A stretch of 64,000 nucleotides of DNA from Flavivirga jejuensis (GTDB lineage: Bacteria > Bacteroidota > Bacteroidia > Flavobacteriales > Flavobacteriaceae): positions 248,001 through 312,000 of the forward strand of contig NZ_JAUOEL010000002.1 in the NCBI RefSeq assembly GCF_030540765.1. Direction: 5' to 3'. Shown here piece after piece: positions 9,855-20,500 of the stretch. The notes under the pieces are model-generated. The model saw only the letters and a program-made list of their open reading frames with translations. It was not told the origin of the DNA and ran no database searches. Within the stretch, counting starts at the first letter, position 1; each line of letters begins with the position of its first letter. A program made the translations under genes and the position numbers.

Positions 9855-11174
9855 TTAACTTAAAAAACTTAGTATAATACCCGCAGCAATTGCAGAGCCA
9901 ATAACGCCAGCAACATTGGGCGCCATAGCATGCATTAATAAATAGTTTTGGGAATCTGCCTTAAGCCCTTCTGCATGTACTACTCTGGCGCTATCGGGAA
10001 CAGCAGAAACACCTGCTGCTCCAATAAGCGGATTTAATTTCTCGTCGCCTTTAAGAAATAGGTTCATGAATTTTGCAAACAATAAACCGCCACAGGTTGC
10101 TATTACAAATGATACAGCTCCTAAAGCAAATATCATCATAGAATCTTTGGTGATAAAAATATCGGCTTGTGTTGATGCTCCTACCGTAACACCTAAAAGA
10201 ATGGTGACTATATCAATTAATTTTGTACGGGCTGTATCTGCAAGCCTTTCTGTTCTTCCCGACTCTTTTAGTAAATTCCCAAAGAACAACATCCCTAATA
10301 ATGGTAATGCACTAGGTGATATAAAGGTTGTTAGTAACAATGCTACTACGGGGAAAATCATTTTCTCCTTTTGCGAAACTGCTCTAGGAGGTTTCATTCT
10401 AATTAATCGTTCCCTCTTTGATGTTAATAACTTCATTAATGGAGGTTGAATTACTGGTACTAGTGCCATATATGAATATGCTGCTATGGCGATTGGACCT
10501 ATTAGATTTTTAACGGTTGTGCCATCTGCTAATATATTAACACCATTAGCCAATTTTGATGAAAGAAATATTGCTGTTGGACCGTCGGCGCCTCCAATAA
10601 TACCAATAGCACCTGCCTCTGGAAGGTTAAAGCCTAAATACAATGCTCCTAAAAATGTGGCAAATACGCCTATTTGTGCAGCTGCTCCAAGAAGCATTAA
10701 TTTGGGATTTGCTATAAGCGATGAGAAATCTGTCATAGCCCCAATTCCTAAAAATATTAATGGCGGGTAAATACCTTTAACAACACCAAAATAAAGATAG
10801 TTTAATACCGATCCTGCTTCATAAATACCTGTTTGATTTCCTGCTACAAATGGGATATTACCTATAATAACCCCAGTTCCTATGGGGATTAATAAGAGAG
10901 GTTCGTAATCAAATTTAATTCCGAGGTATATAAAAATAATACCTACTAAAATCATAATTAGATTTCCCGATTCTGCATTTGCGAAACCTGTATATTGATA
11001 AAATTGTTGTATGCCATGGATCGTTTCTGAAATAAAACTTTTTTCGGCAGCACTTTCTGAATCTACAATCGTAGTAGACACTGTTGCTGTTGCAGAATTA
11101 GAAGTTAGGCCTAAAACTGGTCTAGCAAAAATAAGTAGTGATAGAACTCCAAATATTAATATTACTTTCTTCAT
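9855..11174 (-). CDS. Sodium ion-translocating decarboxylase, beta subunit
   Basis: This is the membrane subunit that couples carboxybiotin decarboxylation to Na+ export in oxaloacetate, methylmalonyl-CoA and glutaconyl-CoA decarboxylases. At 439 residues it has many hydrophobic segments, including an N-terminal hydrophobic segment that may be a signal peptide followed by a Ser/Thr-rich linker (about 20-50) longer than in many relatives. The signature GGADGPTAIF (about 194-203) contains the Na+-site Asp (about D197), and AAGVSAVPDSARV near the C-terminus is the second conserved intramembrane motif. It follows the biotin carrier gene in the same direction. The partners indicate methylmalonyl-CoA rather than oxaloacetate as substrate. 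Confidence 0.93.
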   Translation of the reverse strand: MKKVILIFGVLSLLIFARPVLGLTSNSATATVSTTIVDSESAAEKSFISETIHGIQQFYQYTGFANAESGNLIMILVGIIFIYLGIKFDYEPLLLIPIGTGVIIGNIPFVAGNQTGIYEAGSVLNYLYFGVVKGIYPPLIFLGIGAMTDFSSLIANPKLMLLGAAAQIGVFATFLGALYLGFNLPEAGAIGIIGGADGPTAIFLSSKLANGVNILADGTTVKNLIGPIAIAAYSYMALVPVIQPPLMKLLTSKRERLIRMKPPRAVSQKEKMIFPVVALLLTTFISPSALPLLGMLFFGNLLKESGRTERLADTARTKLIDIVTILLGVTVGASTQADIFITKDSMMIFALGAVSFVIATCGGLLFAKFMNLFLKGDEKLNPLIGAAGVSAVPDSARVVHAEGLKADSQNYLLMHAMAPNVAGVIGSAIAAGIILSFLS

Positions 11175-11258
11175 TTTTTTCTTTTTTAGTCACTTTAAAA
11201 TGCAAAAGACTATACCCTTAAAAAGATCTTTTTTTACACGGATTGACGTTGTCTAATT

Positions 11259-11684
11259 TTATTCTAATTCTATCATGACTTCACCTTGTAAAACTTGTTG
11301 TCCAACTGTTACATTTACAGCTGTAACGACTCCAGATTTTTCTGAAACAATACTGTTCTCCATTTTCATAGCTTCAAGAACTAATAACAAATCGTTCTCT
11401 TTAATAGTATCGCCAACTTTAACATTAAGAGTTAAAATAACGCCAGGAATTGGTGCTAAAATTTTACATTTTGCAGAAGAACTTGGATTTACTTTTACAG
11501 GAGCAACTGGTGCTGCCTTAGAGGGATTACGAACTAGTATTGGTGTTTTTCTTGTTTTTATTTCTTCTTTCATTTTTACGGAATAATTAGTTCCGTTTAC
11601 TTCCAACTGTATGGTGCTATTTTCTTGAGAAACAATTTTAACACTGTAATTGTTTTCGTTTATTTTGAATGTGAAATTTTTCAT
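11259..11684 (-). CDS. Biotin carboxyl carrier subunit of the decarboxylase
   Basis: This 141-residue protein has a C-terminal biotinyl domain. The biotin attachment motif EAMKMEN places the modified lysine at about K107, and a flexible Pro/Ala/Lys/Ser linker (about 45-72) precedes it, letting the biotin arm swing between the carboxyltransferase and the membrane beta subunit. The N-terminal 40 residues form a small beta domain seen in methylmalonyl-CoA decarboxylase carriers. It sits between the gamma and beta subunit genes, 22 bases after the gamma subunit and 84 before the beta subunit. Confidence 0.92.
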   Translation of the reverse strand: MKNFTFKINENNYSVKIVSQENSTIQLEVNGTNYSVKMKEEIKTRKTPILVRNPSKAAPVAPVKVNPSSSAKCKILAPIPGVILTLNVKVGDTIKENDLLLVLEAMKMENSIVSEKSGVVTAVNVTVGQQVLQGEVMIELE

Positions 11685-11706
11685 GGGTTTGTTTTCTTAT
11701 AGGATT

Positions 11707-12069
11707 CTAAAGTCTATTTTTATATGCGCCATATATTTTAGAACTCCAAGGGGAATATAATTTCCGAGCCTGCTTAATGGTTAGTATGGCATTTTCTTTA
11801 TCATGCTTTACATCTAGATACATATGAATGGCTACCGATATTGCTGCCGCTATTTCTCCTGTAAATTCTTCATTTACTTTTGGCGAAATTTCTTTAACTT
11901 TTTTATCTGGTCCTTTAGAAATTATTTTATAGACATAAAGCATCAGGGGTAATCCATATTTAAAAACCAAAGTTAAAAGCAGTAATCCACTAAAAACAAC
12001 AGTTAAACCTGTAACCAGGATGATGTATCCTTCGCTTAATGTATCGATGTATAATAGTAAATGCTTCAT
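11707..12069 (-). CDS. OadG/MmdD-type gamma (delta) subunit of the sodium-pump decarboxylase
   Basis: This small protein of 120 residues has a single N-terminal transmembrane helix (about 15-38, YIILVTGLTVVFSGLLLLTLVFKY) and a hydrophilic C-terminus, the architecture of OadG-family subunits that anchor the carboxyltransferase to the beta subunit. The C-terminal part (AIHMYLDVKHDKENAILTIKQ) resembles family members that lack the His-rich metal-binding tail. Its start codon overlaps the stop of the carboxyltransferase gene (TAATG), indicating translational coupling. Confidence 0.85.
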   Translation of the reverse strand: MKHLLLYIDTLSEGYIILVTGLTVVFSGLLLLTLVFKYGLPLMLYVYKIISKGPDKKVKEISPKVNEEFTGEIAAAISVAIHMYLDVKHDKENAILTIKQARKLYSPWSSKIYGAYKNRL

Positions 12070-13628
12070 TATAGTGGAATATTTGAATGTTTTTTAGGTG
12101 GGTTCACCTCTTTCTTATTAGCTAATAATTCTAAGCCTCTAATAATTCTAAATCGTGTATTTCTTGGTTCGATAACATCATCAATAAAACCATACTTAGC
12201 TGCTATATATGGATTAGCAAACTTGGTGTTATATTCATTTTCTTTTTCTTCAATGAAATGTAATTTTTCTTTGGCATCTTCAATTTTACGAATGTTAGAA
12301 CCTTCTAAAACTTCAACAGCTCCTTTAGCCCCCATAACAGCAATTTCTGCCGTTGGCCATGCATAATTTAAGTCTCCTCTTAATTGCTTGCAACTCATAA
12401 CATCATGAGCCCCTCCATAAGATTTACGAAGTGTAATAGTTAGTTTAGGCACGGTAGCTTCGCCATAGGCAAATAATAATTTTGCGCCATGAAGAATAAT
12501 ACCAGCGTATTCTTGTCCTGTTCCTGGTAAAAATCCTGGTACGTCTACTAAAGTGACAATAGGAATATTAAACCCATCGCAGAAACGAACAAATCTAGCT
12601 GCTTTTCTAGATGATTCACAATCTAAAACCCCTGCATAGAATTTTGGTTGATTGGCAACAATACCAACTGAACGTCCATTAAAACGAGCAAAACCAACAA
12701 CAATATTTCGGGCATAATTTCTGTGAACTTCTAAAAACTCACCATTATCTGTTATAATTGAAATAACATCTAAAATATCGTAAGGTTGATTCACATTTTC
12801 TGGAATGATATCATTTAAGACATCATCCAATCTATCTATAGGATCTGATGTTGTTAATGCTGGAGGATCTTCAAGGTTATTTGAAGGTAAATAGCTTAAT
12901 AATTTTCTAATAAGTATCAAGTTTTCTCCATCATTTTCTGCTAAAAAGTGAGACACTCCAGATTTTGTAGAATGCACTGTAGCTCCTCCCAATTGTTCGG
13001 TAGTTACAACCTCTCCTGTTACTGCTTTTACAACCTTTGGTCCTGTTACAAACATGTAACTAGTTTTATCGGTCATAATGGTAAAATCTGTTAAAGCAGG
13101 CGAATAAACAGCTCCACCAGCGCAAGGGCCTAAAATGGAAGATATTTGTGGAATAACACCAGATGCCATAATATTTCTTTGGAAAATCTCTGCATACCCA
13201 GCAAGTGATCTTACGCCTTCTTGAATACGAGCCCCTCCACTATCGTTAAGTCCGATTACTGGCACACCAATTTTCATTGCCATATCCATGACTTTACAAA
13301 TTTTCAAAGCATAAGTCTCTGAAAGCGATCCTCCAAACACCGTAAAATCTTGAGCAAAAATGTACACAATTCTACCATCAATGGTTCCATGCCCCGTTAC
13401 AACACCATCTGAAAGGTAAACTTGCTTATCTAAGCCAAATGATTTTGTTCTATGGGTAACAAACATATCAAACTCTTCAAAACTGTCATCATCTAAAAGA
13501 ATATCTATTCTTTCTCGAGCTGTTAGCTTTCCTTTTGCATGCTGAGAGTCTATACGTTTTTCGCCGCCTCCCATTTTTGCTTTAGCTCTTTTTTCAATGA
13601 GTTCGTTTATTTTATCTTGATTTGCCAT
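12069..13628 (-). CDS. mmdA: Methylmalonyl-CoA decarboxylase carboxyltransferase (alpha) subunit / acyl-CoA carboxylase beta-type
   Basis: This 519-residue biotin-dependent carboxyltransferase has two crotonase-like halves. Visible signatures are [19 protein letters not shown] and [19 protein letters not shown] in the N-terminal half, and [27 protein letters not shown] with [11 protein letters not shown] in the C-terminal half. It transfers the carboxyl group between methylmalonyl-CoA and carrier biotin. The frame is open to 13733, but that would overlap the epimerase gene; the ATG at 13628 ([14 protein letters not shown]) fits the family N-terminus. Close packing with OadG, biotin carrier and OadB genes makes the sodium-pumping decarboxylase more likely than an ATP-driven propionyl-CoA carboxylase, since no biotin carboxylase gene is nearby. 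Confidence 0.92.
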   Translation of the reverse strand: MANQDKINELIEKRAKAKMGGGEKRIDSQHAKGKLTARERIDILLDDDSFEEFDMFVTHRTKSFGLDKQVYLSDGVVTGHGTIDGRIVYIFAQDFTVFGGSLSETYALKICKVMDMAMKIGVPVIGLNDSGGARIQEGVRSLAGYAEIFQRNIMASGVIPQISSILGPCAGGAVYSPALTDFTIMTDKTSYMFVTGPKVVKAVTGEVVTTEQLGGATVHSTKSGVSHFLAENDGENLILIRKLLSYLPSNNLEDPPALTTSDPIDRLDDVLNDIIPENVNQPYDILDVISIITDNGEFLEVHRNYARNIVVGFARFNGRSVGIVANQPKFYAGVLDCESSRKAARFVRFCDGFNIPIVTLVDVPGFLPGTGQEYAGIILHGAKLLFAYGEATVPKLTITLRKSYGGAHDVMSCKQLRGDLNYAWPTAEIAVMGAKGAVEVLEGSNIRKIEDAKEKLHFIEEKENEYNTKFANPYIAAKYGFIDDVIEPRNTRFRIIRGLELLANKKEVNPPKKHSNIPL

Positions 13629-13668
13629 AAGTTTATATTTTTGCTTATCTACTCTTGTTAACTCAATA

Positions 13669-14076
13669 TTATTCTTGTTTTGAACAAAGCTCTGTAAGAA
13701 CACCCAGTGTGGATTTTGGGTGCAGGAAGCCAATATTTAATCCTTCAGCACCTTTTCTAGCCTCTTTATCAATTAGTTTTACACCGCGCTCTTCTGCTAA
13801 CTTTAATGCTGTATTGGTATTCTCTACCGCAAATGCGATATGATGAATACCTTGTCCTTTTTTAGCAATGAATTTACCAATAGGCCCGTCTGGCGATGTG
13901 CTTTCTAGCAATTCAATTTTTGTATTACCGACTAAAAAAAAGGCTGTCTTCACTTTTTGATCAACAACCTCTTCTACAGAATAACACGTCATTCCTAAAA
14001 CGTCTTCATAATACTTTATGGACGCTTCTAAATTCTCAACTGCAATTCCTAGATGCTCTATATGTGAAATATTCAT
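13669..14076 (-). CDS. mce: Methylmalonyl-CoA epimerase
   Basis: This VOC-superfamily protein of 135 residues converts (S)- to (R)-methylmalonyl-CoA, linking the decarboxylase/carboxylase to the mutase. Metal ligands are consistent with H8 (HIEHLG), one of H78/H79 (GQGIHHIAF) and E129 (GVLTEL), and the internal repeat typical of the fold is visible. It is the first gene of the minus-strand cluster, 40 bases ahead of the carboxyltransferase gene. The weak -7-like sequence TAATTTTA on the minus strand about 40 bases upstream may be its promoter. Confidence 0.94.
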   Translation of the reverse strand: MNISHIEHLGIAVENLEASIKYYEDVLGMTCYSVEEVVDQKVKTAFFLVGNTKIELLESTSPDGPIGKFIAKKGQGIHHIAFAVENTNTALKLAEERGVKLIDKEARKGAEGLNIGFLHPKSTLGVLTELCSKQE

Positions 14077-14559
14077 AACTATATATTTGTTTGATTTTAT
14101 TCATTGAATATGGGCTAAAATTAGAGTAGGACTGCTTTTTAATTTATGATGTAAGTCATATTTCTGTTAAAAAATGAATTAAGTTATTAACTATAACGAA
14201 ATAGTTTTATGGAATTTGCGTCTTATCTAATAATCTGATATTGAATTCATCTTAATTAGAAAACTATAAAAAAAAGAGGACGGTATTTTTGTTGAAAAAC
14301 AGGATTGAGGTCAATTGTTGTGTGCGAATTAAAAAAATGAAAACTATTAGAAGGAGCAATATGCACTAAAATTAAATACGTGCGAAATAAGTTAAAATAG
14401 ACACAAAAATTAACGATTTTAAACGATGGAAGGTTTAAAAAGTGGTTGCACAATAGCGTCAATAATGTCCCGCCAATAATTTTATTATGCCTTTACTTTA
14501 ACCAGTAATTACCACTATAAAAATGCTTTTTATGCAACTTTATAAATTTAATCAAAAAA
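14077..14559. other. Gene-free interval between the propionate cluster and module A
   Basis: I see no convincing gene. The half nearest module A (about 14320-14559, read on the minus strand) closely resembles the sequence following the TlpA gene of module B (about 34145-34310), including a conserved stretch around tttcgcacgtatttaatttt. The similarity therefore covers noncoding DNA downstream of the terminator. Confidence 0.6.
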
Positions 14560-14589
14560 AAATATCGAGGGTTACAATCCTCGATATTT
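14560..14589 (-). terminator. Terminator of module A
   Basis: An 11-bp perfect stem (aaatatcgagg / cctcgatattt) with a short loop is followed on the minus strand by a T run. It lies 82 bases after the TlpA stop. The terminator of module B at 34115-34144 is nearly identical, which shows common descent of the modules. Confidence 0.85.
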
Positions 14590-14670
14590 CTAAACTCTAC
14601 ACACTTGGCGAGATACTACCTTTCTTTATTATTTTGTATAGCCTTTTATATCAAACTCTCGTGATTTAAA

Positions 14671-15816
14671 TTACTCTAATACAAGTAATTCCTTAATTTT
14701 TGCTTTAAGTTTATCGCCTTTAAGTCCTCTGGCAGCAATTACCCCATTTTTATCTATTAAAATAGTTTCTGGTATTGTATTTACTGAAAATATTTTTGCA
14801 GATGGACAATTCCATTCTTTTAAAGATGAAGCCTGCTCCCAAACAACATACTCATTTTTCTTTAAAAAATTACGCCATTTAGTTTCGTCTCTATCATAAG
14901 ATATTCCTAAAACTTCTAAACCTTTAGAATGAAATTCATTATATATTTCTCCTATATGTGGCATTTCCTTAATACAGGGGCCACACCAAGTTGCCCAACA
15001 ATCTATCAACAATACTTTACCTCTGTATTGATACAAACTAGTTTCTCCTCCATCTAATGAAGGAATGGAAAAATCATCAGGAAGACCGCCAACATAAGAT
15101 TTTTTTATGACTTCTATACCTGATATTATTGGTATTGCTTCTTTTGAATTCTTTATGTTATCAGCCAAATTATTAAATGCCTCTTCAACCGATGGTAACG
15201 GATCAAAGCCTAACATATAATTTTTTATATAAAAAGCAGTTGCATAATTATTTGGATAATTGGATAAGGTATCTAATATCTCGGTAATAAAATCGGCATC
15301 TAATATTCCACATGCTTTTGCTAACTCTTCATCACTAATTTTCTTCTCTTTATTAGCTACTACAAGCCCGTTCGTTTTTCCTCCCCATATAGTTCTTCTT
15401 TCTTTATAATTAGCTTTAAGTTTAGCATATAAGGCATCTTCTTTACTTCTTTCTACTTTAAAAATAGACTTCGTATATTTTTCTGTAATAACTTTTTGTA
15501 CAATATTTACATTAACAATGGTATCCTCAATAAGTATCTCGTCTTTAAATCTAGTTCCTGCAATGGATAATCTAATTTCTTTTTTTTCTCCAAATGAAGA
15601 CCCGCTAAATGAAAAATTCCCATTAGCATCAACACGCATAGAGTCTATAGTTTTAATTGAATATTTGTCTGAAACATCCTCTAAAATGAGTAATTCTCCT
15701 ATGCCGTCTTTAAAAATTCCATTAATTGTGTATTGAGGTATTCTTTGGTTACAAGAAAACAATAATACTGTTAATAAAACTATAGTTATAGTTTTTGTCT
15801 TTTTCATGTTGTTCAT
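14671..15816 (-). CDS. TlpA-like thioredoxin lipoprotein of module A
   Basis: This 381-residue protein starts MNNMKKTKT and has a lipoprotein signal with lipobox LLFSC, so it is likely anchored facing the periplasm. Residues about 28-110 form a DUF4369-like beta domain; the C-terminal third is a thioredoxin/AhpC-TSA domain with active site WCGPC (about 275-279) and the cis-proline motif NTIPET. Such proteins reduce or isomerise disulfides in the envelope. It is the last gene of the FecR-SusC-SusD-TlpA group, 225 bases after SusD, with a hairpin in the gap. Its N-terminal two thirds are almost identical to the module C copy at 45257. Confidence 0.85.
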   Translation of the reverse strand: MNNMKKTKTITIVLLTVLLFSCNQRIPQYTINGIFKDGIGELLILEDVSDKYSIKTIDSMRVDANGNFSFSGSSFGEKKEIRLSIAGTRFKDEILIEDTIVNVNIVQKVITEKYTKSIFKVERSKEDALYAKLKANYKERRTIWGGKTNGLVVANKEKKISDEELAKACGILDADFITEILDTLSNYPNNYATAFYIKNYMLGFDPLPSVEEAFNNLADNIKNSKEAIPIISGIEVIKKSYVGGLPDDFSIPSLDGGETSLYQYRGKVLLIDCWATWCGPCIKEMPHIGEIYNEFHSKGLEVLGISYDRDETKWRNFLKKNEYVVWEQASSLKEWNCPSAKIFSVNTIPETILIDKNGVIAARGLKGDKLKAKIKELLVLE

Positions 15817-15980
15817 TTTTAATCTAAAAATTCTTCAGCTTTCGAATTAGGGTTTCCAATAACATTGTTCCTTTGTAGCCATCAGAATTGCTTTTTTTAA
15901 ATTCTAGGTGAGGTAAAATAGCAAAATTCGGGTTTTGCTTCAAAAGACAAAATCCGCGTTCAACTTGATTGGGTATGAAA

Positions 15981-16018
15981 CTAACTCCCCCCCTTGGGTT
16001 CACCAAGGGGATAGTCAG
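15981..16018 (-). terminator. Hairpin in the SusD-TlpA spacer of module A
   Basis: The stem ccccttgg/ccaagggg (15990-15997 and 16003-16010), with partly paired flanks, lies just after the SusD stop. A hairpin of similar layout follows SusD in module C (45058-45093). It could be a partial terminator or an mRNA-stability element separating SusCD from TlpA expression. The rest of the spacer (15817-15980) shows nothing I recognise. Confidence 0.5.
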
Positions 16019-16041
16019 TTTTCAGTTTTAATATCTTTTAT

Positions 16042-17499
16042 TTATCTTTCGTATACATCAATATCTGGGTTATATTCTACAACACTATGAGGAAGTGGTA
16101 AAATATATCTTGGATCATTTGGAGGTAAAGTATAGTCTACACCATCTACAGTATGAGTTACTGTTTTAGCAAAAGCAGGTTCTGTGTTTAATCTTTTAAG
16201 ATCTTGGAATCTAAAATCGGCATTAAAACTAAACTCTCTTCTTCTTTCGTCTAAAACAATTTTTAATGCCTCTTCATTTGTTGCTGCAACTAATGGTACA
16301 TTACCTACAATTCTATAATTCCTAAGGTAATCTAAATATTCCATAGCCTTGTCTTTACTACCCACTCTAGCTTCTGCTTCAGCCAAAATAAGATATAACT
16401 CAGACAATATCATTCCAGAATTCCTCTGATTAACAGCATAATACATTGTTGCCCCAGGGAATTCATACACTCTGGTTTCTGAGGTCCAAAGCTCATCTGT
16501 GGCAAAATACAAATCTTCACGTTTGTCAGTAGCACCTGTAGGTAAATTTACAGTATAAGTATCCATCAGGTCTTGTGATGCAAGCGTTTGATTAAAGTAG
16601 TATAATGACGTTTTTAGGTACATATTTTCTGCAATATCTATTGGATCTAACATTGGTTCACCTGTCCTTGAATCTATAAGTCTTGAAAACCAACCAGCCT
16701 TAACTGTATAATATTGAGTTAAATCTTGTAACTCAAAAGGCGAAGCTGCTTTATCTTCTAAAGCTAGATTTGCATATTTAAGGGCATTATCAAAATCACC
16801 TTTAAATAAATAAACTTTAGATAATAGTAAATTTCCAGTCATTTGAGTTGGATGAAATATGTTTAGAGTGTATTCTTCTAATAACGGAATAGCCTCTATT
16901 AAATCATTAATGATAAAATCATAAACTTCTTCCACAGAATTTCTAACATATTCTGCATTAATGTCTTCATCTAAAATAATAGGAACTCCATAATCTGTGC
17001 TAGCTGTATCAGGGTCGTAAGCTTTACCATAAAAATTAACTAATTTAAAATAATTAAATGCTCTACTAAACATGGCTTCAGCTTTGGTCGCTGATTTTTT
17101 TTCTTCAGTAGCATCTGTAACATCCATTATATTGTTAACAACAACATTATAGGTGTATATCTGAGAATATGCCTGTACGTAATATCCATCATTCTGTCCT
17201 TCAGGGAATGTTGATCCTGAGTTAAAATAATAATAATTTAGGTTTTTCTCATCAAGATTCGCTAAAATTGATGAACTTGGGTAATTAGGATCTGTAGTCT
17301 TTTCTGCGTCGTCTGTCAGCAGAATCGTGTATCCCATTTCATCCATAGTAGAGAGAGATGACTCATTTAATAATAAAGCATAATCATTATATGTCTCAGG
17401 TATTGTATATCCTTTTGGTTCTATGTCCAAATAATCATCACAAGAATTAAAGGTAATAATGGCTATTAATGCGAATAATATTCTATATATATGTTTCAT
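16042..17499 (-). CDS. SusD/RagB-family outer membrane lipoprotein of module A
   Basis: At 485 residues with a lipoprotein signal (lipobox FNSC, Cys about residue 20), it is expected on the outer membrane surface as the lid over the SusC channel. Family features include RAEAMFSRAFNYFKLVNFYGKAYDP (TPR-like helices), ILSELYLILAEAEARVGSKDKAMEYLDYLR and the C-terminal DERRREFSFNADFRFQDLKRLN. It begins 5 bases after SusC and is surely cotranscribed. No sugar-binding or enzyme genes are adjacent, so the ligand is unknown. Confidence 0.92.
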   Translation of the reverse strand: MKHIYRILFALIAIITFNSCDDYLDIEPKGYTIPETYNDYALLLNESSLSTMDEMGYTILLTDDAEKTTDPNYPSSSILANLDEKNLNYYYFNSGSTFPEGQNDGYYVQAYSQIYTYNVVVNNIMDVTDATEEKKSATKAEAMFSRAFNYFKLVNFYGKAYDPDTASTDYGVPIILDEDINAEYVRNSVEEVYDFIINDLIEAIPLLEEYTLNIFHPTQMTGNLLLSKVYLFKGDFDNALKYANLALEDKAASPFELQDLTQYYTVKAGWFSRLIDSRTGEPMLDPIDIAENMYLKTSLYYFNQTLASQDLMDTYTVNLPTGATDKREDLYFATDELWTSETRVYEFPGATMYYAVNQRNSGMILSELYLILAEAEARVGSKDKAMEYLDYLRNYRIVGNVPLVAATNEEALKIVLDERRREFSFNADFRFQDLKRLNTEPAFAKTVTHTVDGVDYTLPPNDPRYILPLPHSVVEYNPDIDVYER

Positions 17500-17504
17500 A
17501 ATTT

Positions 17505-20500
17505 TTAAAAGTTTAAATTAATCCCGAAAGTATATGTTGGCATAATCGCAGTTCCTCTGCTACCCTGATCAGTCCAAGCTTCCGGATCTAAGTTATTTCT
17601 ATTATTATTCCAACTTAAAGGGTTTTGTACATCAAATACAAGTTTTGCATTGGTAATCTTTGAAGCTTCTAAAAATGATTGCGGTAAGTTATACGCTAAA
17701 GAGATGTTTCTTAATTTGGCATAATCTGCTTTTTGAACATGTAAATCTGCATATTCCCATAAAGGTCTTACACTATCACCTGTTCCTGATAAATGAGCAG
17801 GAGATGTATAAATATTTGCTTCATCACCAGGTTGTTTCCAATAATTTGCATGTATTCTATCTAAATTGGTATTGAATGTGTATGGGTTTGTGAATGTTGG
17901 ATAGAACCCTGCAGCAACATCTCTTTGAACGTGTCCTCCATAATAAACAATAAGGAATGAAAAATCAAATTGTTTATATGTTATACTATTAGAAAAAGAA
18001 GCGTGATAAGGAGGTGTGTACGTACCTGAATTTACTAAATCTTCTATTTCTAAACCTTCTAATGAATTTACAATACTACCATCTTTTTTATAAGCTGTTG
18101 GAGCTCCTTCATCATTTAACCCAGCATATCTAATACTATAAAGACTATTCATTGGCTGACCTACAAGCTGTTGTAAACCTATTACCTGATTATATACACT
18201 TTGACCTGTATGAACTAAGTGTGTAATTTCATTCTTGTTATAACTAAACAATAAATTGGTATTCCATTTAAAGTTTTTGTTTGCTATATTTTGCGAATTT
18301 ATCTGAAACTCAATACCCTTATTATTTATTGATGCATAGTTTTTTAAAACAGAAGCCCAACCTAAAGTAGGGTCTGTATTAACATTCCCCAACACATCAG
18401 TAGTGTTTTTGTTATAAACATCTATACTACCAGATATTTTGTTTGAAAATAAACTATAGTCAATACCAAAATTAGTGGTGTTTGTTTTTTCCCATCTTAA
18501 TGATCTATTTGGAGGAGAAAGTACGTAAGCTTGCTTTTCATTTGTTATATAGTTATTAACACTACCAACTTGTGTAAAAATAAATGGTCCAACATCTTTA
18601 GCTACATTCCCATTTATACCATAAGTGGCTCTAACTTTTAGTCTATCAAGCCAAGATGATGATTCGGTGTTAAATCTATAACTTGCTCCTACAGACCAAA
18701 GTGGAACGTATTGATATTTTGGGTCTGTACCAAATAAGTTAGATTGATCCATTCTTATACTAGCATTAACTCCTAATTTATCATCAAACATATAAGATCC
18801 ATTTCCGTAAAAAGAAACATATCTATTTTCATCTTCAAAAGTTTCGGGCACCACTGAAGCATAACGGAAATATCCATAAGGAGGTATTTGAGCTCCAAAT
18901 ATACCCGAACTTAAACCTACTTCATCAATATTAGTATAAGAAAAATTATCAGGATCATAACCGTATCTCTTATATCCTTTTTGACCATTAATTATTTTTC
19001 TTTTCTCTGCCCCAAAAAGTAAATTTATATCATGTTTGTCCTTAAACACCTTCGCATAATTAAGTTGCGCTTTTATAGTACTTGAATAACTTTCTCCAAA
19101 TGTTTCAGTTACTTGCCCTCCTTCAGGAATATTATACGTAATAATTCCATTACTATCTATTTGAGCAGCATTATTTATCAACCTACTAACTTGTATATTT
19201 TCTATAGAGGAATAATCTGTTAGAGAAGATCTACTTATTTCTGTTTGAGCTCTTACTTCTAGGTTTAACGATTCTGTAAAATCAATTTTTGCCCCAATAT
19301 TTAGGTTAACATAAGGATTTTTATAAGTTTGAGTACGTGTATCTAATTGGTTCAATGCGTAGTAAGACTCATCCAGTAAACCAACACCAATAAGTCTATC
19401 TACTTCTTCAAAACTTTTATAATCCTCCCATCGTACTGCGTTTCCATTGTCATCCTTAAGCATCTCGTAAGGAAGCCTTGAAGCTCCTATTAACGTTAAA
19501 CCACTAACACCTACATTATTATCATAACTGTTATAACTACCTATAACGCCTGTATCTAGTTCTAGCCAATCTGCTAATTGAAAATTATTTTTTATAGTCA
19601 TTCCAATTTTATCTACAGATCTATCTTTCTCATAAGACCCTGTATTTTGAAAATTAAGAGATACTGCATATTGATGCTTTTCTGAACCTCCTCTTAATGA
19701 AAGATTGTGTTGCTGCGTGATCCTATCATTTAACAATTCATCTTCTACTTGACTATATCCATCTAAACCTCTAAGCCTCTCTATTTCAGAATTAAAGAAA
19801 GCTTCTGTAATTTCTCCATCTTCTCTTGTATATAACAACTTATTAACTTCATTCACCTCCAATCTAGAGTTTTGTCTAGACCCTGACAATGCTTCATCGA
19901 AAATATACATTTGATAATCAATAAATTCTGATGATGACATTAAGTTTGAGTACGATCGATCTGGAAGAGGAGTTACTTGTAATGTTGACGCATAATTAAA
20001 TACAGGTTTACCAACAACCCCACCTTTTGTAGTAATTACAATAACTCCATTTGTTGATCTAACCCCATAAATAGAAGCAGCTGTAGCATCTTTTAATACT
20101 GTAACACTTTTAATTTCGTTAGGGTTAATGGATTCTAGATCTCCTTCAAAAGGTGCACCATCTACAACAACTACAGGAAGTGTACTTGCATTAAGAGTAG
20201 CCGTTCCTCTAATAACAGGTGTTCCTCTATATAATGAAAAGCCAGCAATAGCTCCTTCAAGTCTTGCTAAAATATTTGTTTGAACCTTACTTTCAATTTT
20301 CTTAGAATTTACTGTAGAGTATGAACCAGTAGATCTTTCTCGAGATATTGTTTGATACCCTGTTACAATAATTTCATCTAACTCATTCAAAGACTCCTTC
20401 ATTATCACATTTATAACGGTTTTACCCTCAACCATTATTTCTTGTGGTTCAAAACCTAAACTGGTAAATACCAACACTGTTTTAGTGCTAGAAACAGCAA

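Noticed and set aside
12069-13628. Assignment of the biotin-dependent enzyme as ATP-driven propionyl-CoA carboxylase
   Set aside because: There is no biotin carboxylase gene, and the membrane beta and gamma subunits characteristic of the Na+-pumping decarboxylase are present.
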